Source: Pseudomonas bananamidigenes (GTDB lineage: Bacteria > Pseudomonadota > Gammaproteobacteria > Pseudomonadales > Pseudomonadaceae). Taken from it: a DNA stretch of 59,464 nt. Under the pieces are notes generated by a model. The model had not been told where the DNA came from. It saw only the letters and a program-made list of their open reading frames with translations, and made no database searches. The stretch's first letter is position 1. Every line of letters starts with the position of its first letter. Positions 1 to 14,027 of the stretch are shown here, in pieces. The stretch is taken from the NCBI RefSeq assembly GCF_001679645.1, contig NZ_LRUN01000016.1, positions 1-59,464 of the forward strand, read 5' to 3'. Both the position numbers and the translations under genes were made by a program.

Positions 1-40
1 TTTTTTTTGCGTGGTGCGATCTCCGCCCCCTCACAAATCC

Positions 41-132
41 CTGTGGGAGCGGGCTTGCCCGCGATGGCGCCTGCAGATTCAAGAAATGCGGCGACTGACA
101 CACCGCTATCGCGGGCAAGCCCGCTCCCACAG
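41..132. repeat. REPIN (inverted REP doublet)
   Basis: Two REP heads face each other. The left arm begins CTGTGGGAGCGGGC-TTGCCCGCGA and the right arm is its reverse complement ending CCGCTCCCACAG. This copy carries the CGGGCTTGCCCG variant; other copies in the window carry CGAGC-TTGCTCG. It lies in the non-coding region upstream of nuoA. REPINs of this kind are dispersed non-autonomous elements of Pseudomonas. Confidence 0.9.
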
Positions 133-440
133 GTTTCTCTTCAGCCCGTTAACAAAAACATTGATCCAGAGCGGTATTCGCATCACAAAAATCGGTTAAA
201 ACGGGCGCCGCCGCTACTTGCAGTAACGCGGATATAAGACAACTTCCCGACTGCCCACTCGCTGAACTGTTACAAAACCACTCCAAACGATATCAATTAT
301 CATTTAGCAGCAACTATGTTCGTTACATTTCCTACAAAACATAATTCGTGAAATCCCGGCTAATGCCCGCAACGCACGGGCTGCAGGGCCATAGAGGTGC
401 GCTATGTCCTTATTCCAATAAATAATTTTGCTATAGGAAT
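133..440. other. Non-coding region upstream of the nuo operon
   Basis: No convincing gene was seen between the REPIN and the nuo promoter candidate. The stretch is clearly more AT-rich than the coding DNA around it. Positions 289-307 (GATATCAATTATCATTTAG) match about 12 of 19 positions of the Fur-box consensus GATAATGATAATCATTATC, which is suggestive only. The region probably holds further control sites for nuo. Confidence 0.5.
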
Positions 441-469
441 TTTACTTGCAGGGTGTTTAGCCATAAAAT
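441..469 (+). promoter_or_regulatory. Candidate sigma70 promoter of the nuo operon
   Basis: A -35-like TTTACT (441-446) and a -10-like TAAAAT (464-469) are separated by exactly 17 bp. Transcription would start near 476, leaving a leader of about 80 nt before nuoA. This is a pattern match only; other promoters upstream are possible. Confidence 0.45.
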
Positions 470-557
470 CAGCGCGATTGATTGCTGCGACATATCGTCA
501 CTGCCATATTTCTTTATCAAGCTCAGAGACCTTTGCTCTCTGTTAAGGATTTCCAGC

Positions 558-971
558 ATGCCCGAAGCGACAGGACTCATGGCCCACAACTGGGGCTTTG
601 CCATTTTCCTTCTGGGTGTAGTCGGCCTGTGTGCCTTCATGCTCGGCGTCTCCAGCCTCCTCGGGTCAAAAGCCTGGGGCCGCAGCAAAAACGAACCGTT
701 CGAGTCCGGCATGCTACCTACCGGTGGCGCCCGCTTGCGGCTCTCAGCCAAATTCTATCTGGTCGCGATGCTGTTCGTGATCTTCGATATCGAAGCCCTC
801 TTTCTCTTTGCATGGTCTGTGTCCGTCCGCGAAAGCGGCTGGACCGGATTCGTCGAAGCTCTCGTTTTCATAGCAATTCTGTTGGCAGGTCTTGTCTACC
901 TGTTCCGAGTGGGCGCCCTTGACTGGGCTCCGGAAGCTCGTCGCAAGCGGCAGGCGAAGCTGAAACAATGA
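558..971 (+). CDS. nuoA: NADH-quinone oxidoreductase subunit A
   Basis: 137-residue membrane subunit of complex I. It shows the family layout of three hydrophobic helices with the conserved loop motif KNEPFESG between helices 1 and 2 and the acidic [11 protein letters not shown] motif in helix 2. With subunits H, J and K it forms the membrane part next to the quinone site. The start at 558 is preceded by AAGGAT at a good distance; an upstream in-frame start at 453 would add a non-conserved 35-residue stretch and was not used. It is the first gene of the nuo operon; nuoB starts 10 bp after its stop. Confidence 0.95.
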   Translation: MPEATGLMAHNWGFAIFLLGVVGLCAFMLGVSSLLGSKAWGRSKNEPFESGMLPTGGARLRLSAKFYLVAMLFVIFDIEALFLFAWSVSVRESGWTGFVEALVFIAILLAGLVYLFRVGALDWAPEARRKRQAKLKQ

Positions 972-981
972 GGCTTTGGCA

Positions 982-3511
<2,530 letters not shown>

Positions 3512-3513
3512 GC

Positions 3514-4011
3514 ATGAACAGCACGCTTATCCAGACAGACCGTTTCACCCTCAGTGAAACCGAGCGCTCGGCCATCGAGCACGAGCTGCATCACTACGAA
3601 GACCCGCGCGCGGCGTCGATCGAAGCCCTGAAGATCGTTCAGAAAGAACGCGGCTGGGTGCCGGACGGTGCCCTGTACGCCATCGGCGAAATCCTCGGCA
3701 TTCCGGCCAGCGACGTAGAAGGCGTGGCCACGTTCTACAGCCAGATCTTCCGTCAGCCGGTCGGCCGTCACATCATTCGCGTCTGCGACAGCATGGTCTG
3801 CTACATCGGCGGCCACGAGTCGGTGGTCAGCGAAATCCAGAACAACCTGGGTATCGGCCTCGGCCAGACCACCGCCGACGGTCGTTTCACCCTGCTGCCG
3901 GTCTGCTGCCTCGGCAACTGCGACAAGGCCCCGGCGCTGATGATCGATGACGACACCTTTGGCGATGTCCAGCCTGCCGGCGTCGCCAAACTGCTCGAGG
4001 GCTACGTATGA
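3514..4011 (+). CDS. nuoE: NADH-quinone oxidoreductase subunit E
   Basis: 165-residue thioredoxin-fold subunit of the NADH dehydrogenase module, carrying the [2Fe-2S] cluster N1a. The four ligands are in CDSMVC and [11 protein letters not shown]1a sits on the far side of FMN and is thought to tune flavin potential. The end overlaps the nuoF start by 4 bp (ATGA), which implies translational coupling of the two partners of the NADH-binding module. Confidence 0.96.
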   Translation: MNSTLIQTDRFTLSETERSAIEHELHHYEDPRAASIEALKIVQKERGWVPDGALYAIGEILGIPASDVEGVATFYSQIFRQPVGRHIIRVCDSMVCYIGGHESVVSEIQNNLGIGLGQTTADGRFTLLPVCCLGNCDKAPALMIDDDTFGDVQPAGVAKLLEGYV

Positions 4012-5360
4012 CCCTGACTTCTTTCGGTCCTGCCAACCGCATCCAGCGTTCGGCCGAGACTCACCCGCTGACCTGGCGCCTGCGTGACGACGGCGAAGCC
4101 GTATGGCTCGACGAGTACCAGGCCAAGAACGGTTACGCCGCTGCACGCAAGGCCTTCGCCGACATGGGGCCGGACGACATCGTCCAGACCGTGAAGGACG
4201 CCGGTCTCAAGGGCCGCGGCGGTGCAGGCTTCCCCACTGGCGTGAAATGGGGCCTGATGCCAAAGGACGAATCCATCAACATCCGCTACCTGCTGTGCAA
4301 CGCGGATGAGATGGAGCCGAACACCTGGAAAGACCGCATGCTGATGGAGCAACTGCCCCATCTGCTGATCGAAGGCATGCTGATCAGCGCCCGCGCGCTG
4401 AAAACCTACCGTGGCTATATCTTCCTGCGTGGCGAGTACACCACCGCCGCGAAGCACCTCAACCGTGCCGTGGAAGAAGCCAAGGCAGCCGGCCTGCTGG
4501 GCAAGAACATCCTGGGCAGCGGCTTCGATTTCGAGCTGTTCGTCCACACCGGTGCCGGGCGTTACATCTGCGGTGAAGAAACCGCATTGATCAACTCCCT
4601 CGAAGGCCGCCGCGCCAACCCGCGCTCCAAGCCGCCCTTCCCTGCCGCCGTTGGCGTGTGGGGCAAGCCGACCTGCGTGAACAACGTCGAAACCCTGTGC
4701 AACGTGCCGGCGATCATCGCCGACGGCGTGGACTGGTACAAATCGCTGGCCCGCGACGGCAGCGAAGACATGGGCACCAAGCTCATGGGCTTCTCCGGCA
4801 AGGTCAAGAATCCGGGCCTGTGGGAGCTGCCATTCGGCGTGACCGCCCGCGAGCTGTTCGAAGACTACGCCGGCGGCATGCGCGACGGTTACAAGCTCAA
4901 GGCCTGGCAGCCAGGCGGCGCCGGTACCGGTTTCCTGTTGCCGGAACACCTCGATGCACAGATGTACGCCGGCGGCATCGCCAAGGTGGGCACCCGTATG
5001 GGGACCGGCCTGGCCATGGCGGTGGACGACAGCGTCAACATGGTGTCCCTGCTGCGCAACATGGAGCAGTTCTTCGCCCGCGAATCCTGCGGTTTCTGCA
5101 CCCCTTGCCGTGACGGCCTGCCATGGAGCGTGAAGCTGCTGATGGCCATCGAACAAGGCAAGGGCCAGCCGGGCGACATCGAGACCCTGCTGGGTCTGGT
5201 CGGTTTCCTCGGCCCGGGCAAGACCTTCTGTGCTCACGCACCGGGTGCCGTGGAGCCGCTGGGCAGCGCCATCAAATATTTCCGTCCAGAGTTCGAAGCC
5301 GGTATCGCGCCTGCAAGCGCCGTCCCGCCTCTGGCAAGGCCGATCACCATCGGCGCGTAA
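4008..5360 (+). CDS. nuoF: NADH-quinone oxidoreductase subunit F (NADH/FMN-binding)
   Basis: 450-residue catalytic subunit that oxidises NADH. The glycine-rich [14 protein letters not shown] is the FMN/NADH-binding motif, and [13 protein letters not shown] is the second conserved nucleotide-site motif. The N3 [4Fe-4S] ligands are [12 protein letters not shown] plus the later Cys in TFCAHAPG. Length matches the family. It overlaps nuoE by 4 bp. Unlike most junctions in this operon, it is followed by a 137-bp gap with a strong hairpin before nuoG. Confidence 0.96.
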   Translation: MTLTSFGPANRIQRSAETHPLTWRLRDDGEAVWLDEYQAKNGYAAARKAFADMGPDDIVQTVKDAGLKGRGGAGFPTGVKWGLMPKDESINIRYLLCNADEMEPNTWKDRMLMEQLPHLLIEGMLISARALKTYRGYIFLRGEYTTAAKHLNRAVEEAKAAGLLGKNILGSGFDFELFVHTGAGRYICGEETALINSLEGRRANPRSKPPFPAAVGVWGKPTCVNNVETLCNVPAIIADGVDWYKSLARDGSEDMGTKLMGFSGKVKNPGLWELPFGVTARELFEDYAGGMRDGYKLKAWQPGGAGTGFLLPEHLDAQMYAGGIAKVGTRMGTGLAMAVDDSVNMVSLLRNMEQFFARESCGFCTPCRDGLPWSVKLLMAIEQGKGQPGDIETLLGLVGFLGPGKTFCAHAPGAVEPLGSAIKYFRPEFEAGIAPASAVPPLARPITIGA

Positions 5361-5369
5361 ACGCTTAAA

Positions 5370-5399
5370 AAAGGCGAAGGGTCCGTGCCCTTCGCCTTT
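5370..5399 (+). terminator. Strong hairpin between nuoF and nuoG
   Basis: Perfect 12-bp stem AAAGGCGAAGGG / CCCTTCGCCTTT with a 6-nt loop, preceded by an A-run and followed by TTTCG. It resembles an intrinsic terminator with a short U-tract but lies inside the nuo operon, so it is more likely a partial terminator, an mRNA-processing site or a 3'-end stabiliser. Function is inferred only from shape. Confidence 0.6.
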
Positions 5400-5497
5400 C
5401 GTCCGATGACGCCTTTCGGGGCTGACTGGATTCGGACGGATAACAAGATTCCATTAGCCACGCCCGCTGACACCGGGCCAACGAAGAACTTTGAACC

Positions 5498-8212
5498 ATG
5501 GCCACTATCCACGTAGACGGCAAAGCGCTCGAAGTCGACGGGGCAGACAACCTGTTACAGGCATGTCTGTCGCTGGGCCTCGACATCCCTTATTTCTGCT
5601 GGCACCCCGCGCTTGGTAGCGTCGGGGCCTGCCGCCAGTGCGCGGTCAAGCAGTACACCGACGAGAACGACACCCGTGGTCGCATCGTCATGTCGTGCAT
5701 GACCCCGGCCACCGACAACACCTGGATCTCCATCGACGATGAAGAATCCAAGGCGTTCCGCGCCAGTGTCGTCGAATGGCTGATGACCAACCACCCGCAC
5801 GACTGCCCGGTCTGCGAGGAAGGCGGTCACTGCCACCTGCAAGACATGACCGTGATGACCGGCCACAACGAGCGCCGTTATCGCTTCACCAAGCGCACCC
5901 ACCAGAACCAGGATCTGGGCCCGTTCATTTCCCACGAAATGAACCGCTGCATCGCCTGCTACCGCTGCGTGCGTTTCTACAAGGACTACGCCGGCGGCAC
6001 CGACCTCGGTGTGTACGGCGCCCACGACAACGTGTACTTCGGTCGCGTTGAAGACGGCACCCTGGAAAGCGAGTTCTCCGGCAACCTCACCGAGGTCTGC
6101 CCGACCGGTGTGTTCACCGACAAGACTCACTCCGAGCGCTACAACCGCAAGTGGGACATGCAGTTCTCGCCGAGCATCTGCCATGGCTGCTCCAGCGGTT
6201 GCAACATCTCCCCGGGCGAGCGTTACGGCGAACTGCGTCGTATCGAAAACCGTTACAACGGTTCGGTGAACCAGTACTTCCTGTGCGACCGTGGCCGTTT
6301 CGGTTACGGCTACGTCAACCGCACCGACCGTCCACGTCAGCCGCTGCTGGCCGACGGCACCAAGCTTGGGCTGGACGCTGCGCTGGACAAGGCCGCCGAC
6401 CTGCTGCGCGGTCGCAACATCGTCGGTATCGGTTCGCCCCGTGCCAGCCTGGAAAGCAACTACGCGTTGCGTGAACTGGTGGGCGCCGAGCACTTCTACT
6501 CCGGTATCGAAGCCGCCGAGCTGGAACGCATCCGTCTGGTCCTGCAAGTGCTCAAAGACAGCCCGCTGCCAGTACCGACCATGCGCGACATCGAAGACCA
6601 CGACGCGGTGTTCGTCCTCGGTGAAGACCTGACCCAGACCGCCGCACGTATGGCTCTGGCCCTGCGTCAGTCGGTAAAAGGCAAGGCCGAAGACATGGCC
6701 GAAGCCATGCGCGTTCAGCCGTGGCTCGACGCCGCGGTGAAGAACATCGGTCAGCACGAACTGAACCCGCTGTTCATCGCCAGCCTGGCTGAAACCAAGC
6801 TCGACGACATCGCCGAGGAGTGTGTACACGCCGCTCCTGACGATCTGGCCCGCATCGGTTTCGCCGTGGCTCACGCCCTGGACGCCAGCGCACCGGCCGT
6901 CGAAGGTCTGGACGCCGAAGCCCTGGAACTGGCCAAGCGCATCGCCGACGCTCTGCTCGCCGCCAAGCGCCCGCTGATCATCGCCGGTACTTCGCTGGGC
7001 TCCAAAGCCCTGATCGAAGCGGCTGCGAACATCGCCAAGGCCCTGAAGCTGCGCGAGAAGAACGGTTCGATCAGCCTGATCGTGCCGGAAGCCAACAGCC
7101 TCGGCCTGGCCATGCTCGGTGGCGAATCGGTCGATGCCGCGCTGCAAGCCATCATCGATGGCAAGGCCGACGCCATCGTCGTGCTGGAGAACGATCTGTA
7201 CACCCGCACCGCCAAGGCCAAGGTCGATGCGGCACTGAACGCTGCGAAAGTGGTGATCGTTGCCGACCACCAGAAGACCGCCACCAGCGACCGCGCGCAC
7301 CTGGTTCTGCCAGCCGCCAGCTTCGCTGAAGGCGACGGTACGCTGGTCAGCCAGGAAGGCCGCGCCCAGCGCTTCTTCCAGGTTTTCGACCCGCAATACA
7401 TGGACGCGAGCATTCTGGTCCACGAAGGCTGGCGCTGGCTGCACGCCCTGCGCGCCACCCTGCTGAACCAGCCGGTCGACTGGACGCAACTCGACCACGT
7501 CACCGCTGCCGTGGCCTCGAGCACCGCGCAACTGGCCGGCATCGTCGACGCCGCCCCTTCCGCCGCGTTCCGCATCAAGGGTCTGAAACTGGCCCGTGAA
7601 CCGCTGCGCTACTCGGGCCGCACCGCAATGCGTGCCAACATCAGCGTTCACGAACCGCGCACCCCGCAAGACAAGGACACCGCGTTCGCCTTCTCGATGG
7701 AAGGTTACTCGGGCTCCGCCGAACCGCGTCAGCAGGTACCGTTCGCCTGGTCGCCGGGCTGGAACTCGCCGCAAGCCTGGAACAAGTTCCAGGACGAAGT
7801 CGGTGGTCACCTGCGCGCTGGCGATCCGGGCACCCGCCTGATCGAAAGCAGCGGCGATTCGCTGAACTGGTTCGCTGCGGCTCCACGCCCGTTCAACCCG
7901 GCGCCGGGCACCTGGCAAGCCGTGCCGTTCTTCCACCTGTTCGGCAGCGAAGAGAACTCTTCGAAAGCCGCTCCGGTTCAGGAACGCATTCCGGCTGCCT
8001 ACGTTGCACTGGCCAAGTCCGAAGCCGACCGCCTGGGCGTCAACGACGGTGCGATGCTGAGCCTCAACGTTGCCGGCCAGACTCTGCGTCTGCCGCTGCG
8101 CATCAATGAAGAGCTGGGCGCAGGTCTGGTGGCACTGCCTGCGGGCATCGCCGGCATTCCACCGGCATTCGCCGGCCTATCCGTTGAGGGTCTGCAGGAG
8201 GCAGCGCAATGA
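5498..8212 (+). CDS. nuoG: NADH-quinone oxidoreductase subunit G
   Basis: 904-residue subunit that carries the electron wire. The N-terminal ferredoxin-like region has the [2Fe-2S] motif [15 protein letters not shown], followed by [14 protein letters not shown] and [10 protein letters not shown] cluster regions. Near residues 230-265 lies a full CxxCxxxCx27C set (CHGCSSGC then Cys 27 residues later), the ligand set of the off-path N7 cluster known from E. coli and a few other bacteria. The rest is a molybdopterin-oxidoreductase-like fold that has lost catalytic function. The stop overlaps the nuoH start by 4 bp. Confidence 0.95.
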   Translation: MATIHVDGKALEVDGADNLLQACLSLGLDIPYFCWHPALGSVGACRQCAVKQYTDENDTRGRIVMSCMTPATDNTWISIDDEESKAFRASVVEWLMTNHPHDCPVCEEGGHCHLQDMTVMTGHNERRYRFTKRTHQNQDLGPFISHEMNRCIACYRCVRFYKDYAGGTDLGVYGAHDNVYFGRVEDGTLESEFSGNLTEVCPTGVFTDKTHSERYNRKWDMQFSPSICHGCSSGCNISPGERYGELRRIENRYNGSVNQYFLCDRGRFGYGYVNRTDRPRQPLLADGTKLGLDAALDKAADLLRGRNIVGIGSPRASLESNYALRELVGAEHFYSGIEAAELERIRLVLQVLKDSPLPVPTMRDIEDHDAVFVLGEDLTQTAARMALALRQSVKGKAEDMAEAMRVQPWLDAAVKNIGQHELNPLFIASLAETKLDDIAEECVHAAPDDLARIGFAVAHALDASAPAVEGLDAEALELAKRIADALLAAKRPLIIAGTSLGSKALIEAAANIAKALKLREKNGSISLIVPEANSLGLAMLGGESVDAALQAIIDGKADAIVVLENDLYTRTAKAKVDAALNAAKVVIVADHQKTATSDRAHLVLPAASFAEGDGTLVSQEGRAQRFFQVFDPQYMDASILVHEGWRWLHALRATLLNQPVDWTQLDHVTAAVASSTAQLAGIVDAAPSAAFRIKGLKLAREPLRYSGRTAMRANISVHEPRTPQDKDTAFAFSMEGYSGSAEPRQQVPFAWSPGWNSPQAWNKFQDEVGGHLRAGDPGTRLIESSGDSLNWFAAAPRPFNPAPGTWQAVPFFHLFGSEENSSKAAPVQERIPAAYVALAKSEADRLGVNDGAMLSLNVAGQTLRLPLRINEELGAGLVALPAGIAGIPPAFAGLSVEGLQEAAQ

Positions 8213-9216
8213 CCTGGTTCACCCCTGAAGTGATCGATGTGATCCTGACGGTCATCAAAGCCATCGTGATCCTGCTGGCCGTCGTGGTCTGCGGCGCATT
8301 GCTCAGCTTTGTCGAACGTCGCCTGCTGGGCTGGTGGCAGGACCGTTACGGTCCGAACCGCGTCGGCCCGTTCGGCATGTTCCAGATCGCTGCCGACATG
8401 CTGAAGATGTTCTTCAAGGAAGACTGGACCCCGCCGTTTGCCGACAAGGTGATCTTCACCCTGGCACCGGTGGTGGCCATGTCCGCCCTGCTGATCGCGT
8501 TCGCGATCATCCCTATCACCCCGACCTGGGGCGTGGCGGACCTGAACATCGGCCTGCTGTTCTTCTTCGCCATGGCTGGCCTGTCGGTCTACGCGGTGCT
8601 GTTCGCCGGCTGGTCGAGCAACAACAAGTTCGCCCTGCTGGGCAGCTTGCGTGCCTCGGCGCAGACCGTGTCCTACGAAGTGTTCATGGGCCTGGCCCTG
8701 ATGGGCATCGTGGTGCAGGTCGGTTCGTTCAACATGCGTGACATCGTCGAGTACCAGGCGCAGAACCTGTGGTTCATCATTCCGCAGTTCTTCGGCTTCT
8801 GTACCTTCTTCATCGCTGGCGTGGCCGTGACTCACCGTCACCCGTTCGACCAGCCGGAAGCGGAACAGGAACTGGCCGACGGTTACCACATTGAATACGC
8901 CGGCATGAAATGGGGCATGTTCTTCGTCGGTGAATACATCGGCATCATCCTGATCTCGGCGCTGCTGGTCACCCTGTTCTTCGGTGGCTGGCACGGTCCG
9001 TTCGGCATCCTGCCGCAACTGTCCTTCGTCTGGTTCGCACTGAAGACCGCGTTCTTCATCATGCTGTTCATCCTGCTGCGCGCTTCCATCCCGCGTCCGC
9101 GTTATGACCAGGTGATGGATTTCAGCTGGAAATTCTGCCTGCCACTGACCCTGATCAATTTGCTGGTGACCGCTGCAATCGTGTTGTGGAACACGCCTGC
9201 GGTTGCGGTTCAGTGA
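8209..9216 (+). CDS. nuoH: NADH-quinone oxidoreductase subunit H
   Basis: 335-residue membrane subunit that anchors the quinone chamber. About eight hydrophobic helices are visible. Family motifs seen are [19 protein letters not shown] at the first cytoplasmic loop, the acidic loop [13 protein letters not shown], and the C-terminal [13 protein letters not shown]. These charged residues form the E-channel leading from quinone to the proton pumps. Overlaps nuoG by 4 bp. Confidence 0.96.
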   Translation: MTWFTPEVIDVILTVIKAIVILLAVVVCGALLSFVERRLLGWWQDRYGPNRVGPFGMFQIAADMLKMFFKEDWTPPFADKVIFTLAPVVAMSALLIAFAIIPITPTWGVADLNIGLLFFFAMAGLSVYAVLFAGWSSNNKFALLGSLRASAQTVSYEVFMGLALMGIVVQVGSFNMRDIVEYQAQNLWFIIPQFFGFCTFFIAGVAVTHRHPFDQPEAEQELADGYHIEYAGMKWGMFFVGEYIGIILISALLVTLFFGGWHGPFGILPQLSFVWFALKTAFFIMLFILLRASIPRPRYDQVMDFSWKFCLPLTLINLLVTAAIVLWNTPAVAVQ

Positions 9217-9227
9217 GGATTTGACCC

Positions 9228-9776
9228 ATGTTCAAATATATTGGCGACATCATTAAGGGTACCGGTACCCAGTTGCGCAGCCTGGTCATGATCTTCGGTC
9301 ATGGTTTTCGCAAGCGCGACACCCTGCAATACCCGGAAGAGCCGGTCTACCTGGCGCCACGCTACCGTGGCCGCATCGTCCTGACCCGCGACCCCGATGG
9401 CGAAGAACGCTGCGTAGCCTGCAACCTGTGCGCCGTGGCGTGCCCGGTGGGTTGCATCTCGCTGCAGAAAGCTGAAACCGAAGACGGTCGCTGGTACCCG
9501 GACTTCTTCCGTATCAACTTCTCGCGCTGCATTTTCTGCGGTCTCTGCGAGGAAGCCTGCCCGACCACCGCGATCCAGCTGACTCCGGATTTCGAGATGG
9601 CCGAGTTCAAACGTCAGGACCTGGTGTACGAGAAAGAAGATCTGCTGATCTCCGGCCCCGGCAAAAACCCTGATTACAACTTCTATCGTGTTGCAGGTAT
9701 GGCCGTTGCGGGCAAGCCGAAAGGCGCCGCACAAAACGAAGCCGAGCCGATCAACGTGAAGAGCTTGCTGCCTTAA
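9228..9776 (+). CDS. nuoI: NADH-quinone oxidoreductase subunit I
   Basis: 182-residue ferredoxin-like subunit with two [4Fe-4S] clusters, N6a and N6b. The ligands are [15 protein letters not shown] and [13 protein letters not shown]. The N-terminal amphipathic helix docks it to the membrane arm. It passes electrons from NuoG to N2 in NuoB. It starts 11 bp after nuoH, and nuoJ follows after 9 bp. Confidence 0.96.
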   Translation: MFKYIGDIIKGTGTQLRSLVMIFGHGFRKRDTLQYPEEPVYLAPRYRGRIVLTRDPDGEERCVACNLCAVACPVGCISLQKAETEDGRWYPDFFRINFSRCIFCGLCEEACPTTAIQLTPDFEMAEFKRQDLVYEKEDLLISGPGKNPDYNFYRVAGMAVAGKPKGAAQNEAEPINVKSLLP

Positions 9777-9785
9777 GGAAGAACG

Positions 9786-10286
9786 ATGGAATTCGCTTTC
9801 TATTTCGCATCGGGTATCGCTGTTGTGTCCACACTGCGTGTGGTCACCAACACCAATCCTGTGCACGCCCTGCTCTACCTGATCATTTCGCTGATCTCCG
9901 TGGCCATGACCTTCTTCGCCCTCGGCGCACCGTTTGCCGGCGTGCTGGAAGTGATCGCCTACGCCGGCGCCATCATGGTGCTGTTCGTGTTCGTGGTGAT
10001 GATGCTGAACCTTGGCCCGGCCTCGGTTCAGCAGGAACGCAGCTGGCTCAAGCCCGGCATCTGGGCGGGGCCGGTGATTCTCGCCGCCCTGCTGCTGGCC
10101 GAACTGTTGTATGTGCTGTTCGCTCACCAGAGCGGTCAGGCCATCGGTCAAACCACCGTGGACGCGAAAGCCGTGGGCATCAGCCTGTTCGGTCCGTACC
10201 TGCTGGTGGTCGAACTCGCCTCGATGCTGCTGCTCGCTGCAGCCGTCACGGCGTTCCATTTGGGCCGTAACGAGGCGAAGGAGTAA
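9786..10286 (+). CDS. nuoJ: NADH-quinone oxidoreductase subunit J
   Basis: 166-residue membrane subunit with about five helices. The conserved VIAYAGAIMVLFVFVVMML helix (containing the pi-bulge region of NuoJ) is intact. It packs with NuoA and NuoK in the proton-transfer region of the membrane arm. The length matches the short NuoJ form. nuoK starts 3 bp after the stop. Confidence 0.95.
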   Translation: MEFAFYFASGIAVVSTLRVVTNTNPVHALLYLIISLISVAMTFFALGAPFAGVLEVIAYAGAIMVLFVFVVMMLNLGPASVQQERSWLKPGIWAGPVILAALLLAELLYVLFAHQSGQAIGQTTVDAKAVGISLFGPYLLVVELASMLLLAAAVTAFHLGRNEAKE

Positions 10287-10289
10287 GAC

Positions 10290-10598
10290 ATGCCTGCTAT
10301 CCCTCTCGAGCATGGACTGGCGGTTGCCGGCATCCTGTTCTGCCTTGGTCTGGTCGGCCTGATGGTCCGCCGCAACATTTTGTTCGTGTTGATGAGTCTG
10401 GAAGTGATGATGAACGCCTCTGCACTGGCCTTCATCGTTGCGGGCGCCCGCTGGGCGCAACCGGATGGACAGATCATGTTCATCCTGGTGATCAGCCTGG
10501 CAGCCGCCGAAGCCAGTATTGGCCTGGCGATCCTGCTGCAACTGTATCGCCGCTTCCACACGCTCGATATCGACGCTGCCAGTGAGATGCGCGGATGA
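10290..10598 (+). CDS. nuoK: NADH-quinone oxidoreductase subunit K
   Basis: 102-residue subunit with three helices. The two conserved membrane glutamates of NuoK are present in [11 protein letters not shown] (helix 2) and [13 protein letters not shown] (helix 3). These lie on the central hydrophilic axis of complex I. The stop overlaps the nuoL start by 4 bp. Confidence 0.96.
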
Positions 10599-12448
10599 AC
10601 CTACTCTTTCTGACTTTCGTATTCCCCCTGATCGGGTTCCTGTTGCTGTCGTTCTCCCGCGGCCGCCTCTCGGAAAACCTGTCGGCGCTGATCGGTGTCG
10701 GCTCCATCGGCCTGTCCGCCATCGTCGCGGCCTACGTGATCTGGCAGTTCAACGTCGCTCCACCTGAAGGTGGCGTGTACGTGCATGTGCTGTGGACGTG
10801 GATCTCGGTGGAAGGCTTCCAGCCGAACTTCGCCCTGTACCTGGACGGTCTGTCCGTAACCATGCTGGGTGTGGTGGTCGGCGTGGGTTTCCTGATCCAC
10901 CTGTTCGCCTCCTGGTACATGCGCGGTGAAGCCGGTTACTCGCGCTTCTTCGCCTACACCAACCTGTTCATCGCCAGCATGCTGTTCCTGGTGCTGGGCG
11001 ACAACCTGCTGTTCATCTACTTCGGTTGGGAAGGCGTGGGCCTGTGCTCGTACCTGTTGATCGGTTTCTACTACAGCAACCGCAACAACGGTAACGCCGC
11101 ACTGAAAGCCTTCATCGTCACCCGTATCGGCGACGTGTTCATGGCGATCGGCCTGTTCATCCTGTTCCAGCAACTGGGCACGCTGAACGTCCAGGAACTG
11201 CTGGTGAAGGCGCCTGAGCACTTCAAGGTCGGCGATTTCTGGATCGTGCTGGCCACCCTGATGCTGCTGGGCGGTGCGGTGGGTAAATCGGCACAACTGC
11301 CGCTGCAGACCTGGCTTGCGGACGCGATGGCCGGCCCTACCCCGGTTTCGGCACTGATCCACGCTGCAACCATGGTGACCGCCGGTGTCTACCTGATCGC
11401 CCGTACCCACGGTCTGTTCGCCCTGGCGCCGGACATCCTGCATCTCGTGGGAATCGTCGGTGGTGTGACGTTGGTTCTGGCAGGTTTCGCGGCACTGGTG
11501 CAAACCGACATCAAACGTATCCTCGCCTACTCGACCATGAGCCAGATCGGCTACATGTTCCTGGCGCTGGGCGTTGGCGCCTGGGAAGGCGCGATTTTCC
11601 ACCTGATGACCCACGCCTTCTTCAAGGCCCTGCTGTTCCTTGCTTCCGGTGCGGTGATCGTTGCCTGCCACCACGAGCAGAACATCTTCAAGATGGGCGG
11701 CCTGTGGAAGAAACTGCCGCTGGCCTACGCCAGCTTCATCGTCGGTGGTGCCGCCCTGGCTGCCCTGCCGCTGGTGACCGCAGGTTTCTACTCCAAGGAC
11801 GAAATCCTCTGGGAAGCGTTCGCCAGCGGCCACAACGGTCTGTTGTACGCCGGTCTGGTCGGTGCGTTCATGACCTCGCTGTACACCTTCCGCCTGATCT
11901 TCATCGCGTTCCACGGTGAAGCCAAGACCGAAGCTCACGCCGGTCACGGTATCGCTCACTGGCTGCCACTGTCGGTGCTGATCGTGCTGTCGACTTTCGT
12001 CGGCGCCATGATCGTTCCACCGCTGCACGGCGTACTGCCTGAGAGCGTCGGCCATGCCGGCGGTGAAGCCAAGCACAGCCTGGAAATCGCCTCGGGCGCC
12101 ATCGCCCTGGCCGGTATCCTGCTGGCGGCCCTGCTGTTCCTCGGCAAGCGTCGTTTCGTGACCGCGATCGCCAACAGCGGCATCGGCCGTCTCCTTTCGG
12201 CCTGGTGGTTCGCTGCCTGGGGCTTCGACTGGATCTACGACAAACTGTTCGTCAAGCCGTACCTTGCGATCAGCCACATCCTGCGCAAAGACCCGCTCGA
12301 CCAGACCATCGGTCTGATCCCGCGCATGGCCAAGGGCGGTCACACCGCCCTGAGCCGTACCGAGACCGGTCAACTGCGTTGGTACGCCGCCTCGATGGCT
12401 GCCGGTGCCGTGCTGGTCATCGGCGCTGTCGTGCTGGTAGCGGTCTGA
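10595..12448 (+). CDS. nuoL: NADH-quinone oxidoreductase subunit L (distal antiporter-like)
   Basis: 617-residue antiporter-like proton pump at the distal end of the membrane arm. The conserved glutamate helix [18 protein letters not shown] and the lysine/histidine channel motifs [19 protein letters not shown] and [12 protein letters not shown] are intact. The C-terminal part would form the lateral helix that braces NuoM and NuoN. A 39-bp gap precedes nuoM. Confidence 0.95.
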
Positions 12449-12487
12449 TATGAACCTTGCGAATTTGCGAAAGGAAACGAACCCGTC

Positions 12488-14020
12488 ATGATTCTGCCTT
12501 GGCTAATCCTGATCCCCTTCATCGGCGGCCTGCTGTGCTGGCTGGGTGAGCGCTTCGGCGCCACCCTCCCCCGCTGGATTGCGCTGATCACCATGTCCCT
12601 GCTGCTCGCCCTCGGCCTCTGGCTGTGGGCTCACGGCGACTACTCCCTTGCGCCGAAGCCCGGCGCCGACCCGACCTGGGCGCTTGAGTTCAAGCATGTC
12701 TGGATCCAGCGTTTCGGCATCAACGTGCACCTGGCCCTCGATGGTCTGTCGCTGCTGATGATCCTGCTGACCGGCCTGCTGGGTGTCCTGTCGGTACTCT
12801 GCTCGTGGAAAGAGATCCAGCGTCACGTCGGTTTCTTCCACCTGAACCTGATGTGGATCCTGGGCGGTGTCGTCGGCGTGTTCCTCGCCCTCGACCTGTT
12901 CATGTTCTTCTTCTTCTGGGAAATGATGCTGGTGCCGATGTACTTCCTCATCGCGCTCTGGGGTCACAGTTCTTCGGACGGCAAGAAGACCCGGATCTAC
13001 GCGGCGACCAAGTTCTTCATCTTCACTCAGGCTTCCGGCCTGATCATGCTGGTGGCGATCCTCGGTCTGGTCCTGGTCAACTACAACAGCACCGGCGTGA
13101 TCACCTTCAACTACGCCGACCTGTTGAAGACCAAGATGTCGATGACCACCGAGTACATCCTGATGCTCGGCTTCTTCATCGCCTTCGCGGTCAAGCTGCC
13201 GGTGGTTCCGTTCCACTCCTGGCTGCCTGACGCTCACGCCCAGGCACCGACTGCAGGTTCCGTCGACCTCGCCGGTATCCTGCTGAAAACTGCGGCCTAC
13301 GGTCTGCTGCGTTTCGCCCTGCCGCTGTTCCCGAACGCCTCGGCCGAGTTCGCGCCGATCGCCATGACCCTCGGTCTGATCGGGATCTTCTACGGTGCGT
13401 TCCTGGCGTTCGCCCAAACCGACATCAAGCGTCTGATCGCCTTCTCGTCCGTTTCCCACATGGGCTTCGTACTGATCGGCATCTACTCCGGCAGCCAGCT
13501 GGCGCTGCAAGGCGCCGTGGTCCAGATGCTGGCCCACGGTCTGTCGGCCGCGGCACTGTTTATCCTGAGCGGTCAGCTGTACGAGCGCCTGCACACTCGT
13601 GACATGCGTGAGATGGGCGGTCTGTGGTCGCGTATCGCTTACCTGCCGGCAATCAGCCTGTTCTTCGCAGCCGCTTCGCTGGGTCTGCCGGGCACCGGTA
13701 ACTTCGTCGGCGAGTTCCTGATCCTGATCGGCACCTTCGCCAGCGCGCCATGGATCACCGCGATTGCCACCTCCGGTCTGGTGTTCGGTTCGGTCTACTC
13801 GCTGATCATGATCCACCGCGCCTACTTCGGTCCGTCCAAATCGGATTCGATCCTGCACGGCATGGACGCTCGCGAACTGATCATGGTGCTGGGCCTTGCG
13901 GTGCTGCTGATTTACCTCGGCGTCTACCCGCAACCGTTCCTCGACACCTCTGCCGCCACGATGCATGGCGTGCAGCAGTGGCTCGGCACCGCCTTCACTC
14001 AACTCGCTTCGGCCCGGTAA
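12488..14020 (+). CDS. nuoM: NADH-quinone oxidoreductase subunit M (antiporter-like)
   Basis: 510-residue antiporter-like proton pump. The pumping glutamate lies in [19 protein letters not shown], and the channel lysine and helix break are in [19 protein letters not shown]. About 14 helices are visible. The gap before it contains AAAGGAAA, a suitable ribosome-binding region. nuoN starts 7 bp after the stop. Confidence 0.95.
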   Translation: MILPWLILIPFIGGLLCWLGERFGATLPRWIALITMSLLLALGLWLWAHGDYSLAPKPGADPTWALEFKHVWIQRFGINVHLALDGLSLLMILLTGLLGVLSVLCSWKEIQRHVGFFHLNLMWILGGVVGVFLALDLFMFFFFWEMMLVPMYFLIALWGHSSSDGKKTRIYAATKFFIFTQASGLIMLVAILGLVLVNYNSTGVITFNYADLLKTKMSMTTEYILMLGFFIAFAVKLPVVPFHSWLPDAHAQAPTAGSVDLAGILLKTAAYGLLRFALPLFPNASAEFAPIAMTLGLIGIFYGAFLAFAQTDIKRLIAFSSVSHMGFVLIGIYSGSQLALQGAVVQMLAHGLSAAALFILSGQLYERLHTRDMREMGGLWSRIAYLPAISLFFAAASLGLPGTGNFVGEFLILIGTFASAPWITAIATSGLVFGSVYSLIMIHRAYFGPSKSDSILHGMDARELIMVLGLAVLLIYLGVYPQPFLDTSAATMHGVQQWLGTAFTQLASAR

Positions 14021-14027
14021 GAGCGCT

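Noticed and set aside
41..132. REP arms considered as a CRISPR array
   Set aside because: Only paired inverted arms with unrelated middle sequence, no regular direct repeat-spacer series and no cas genes.
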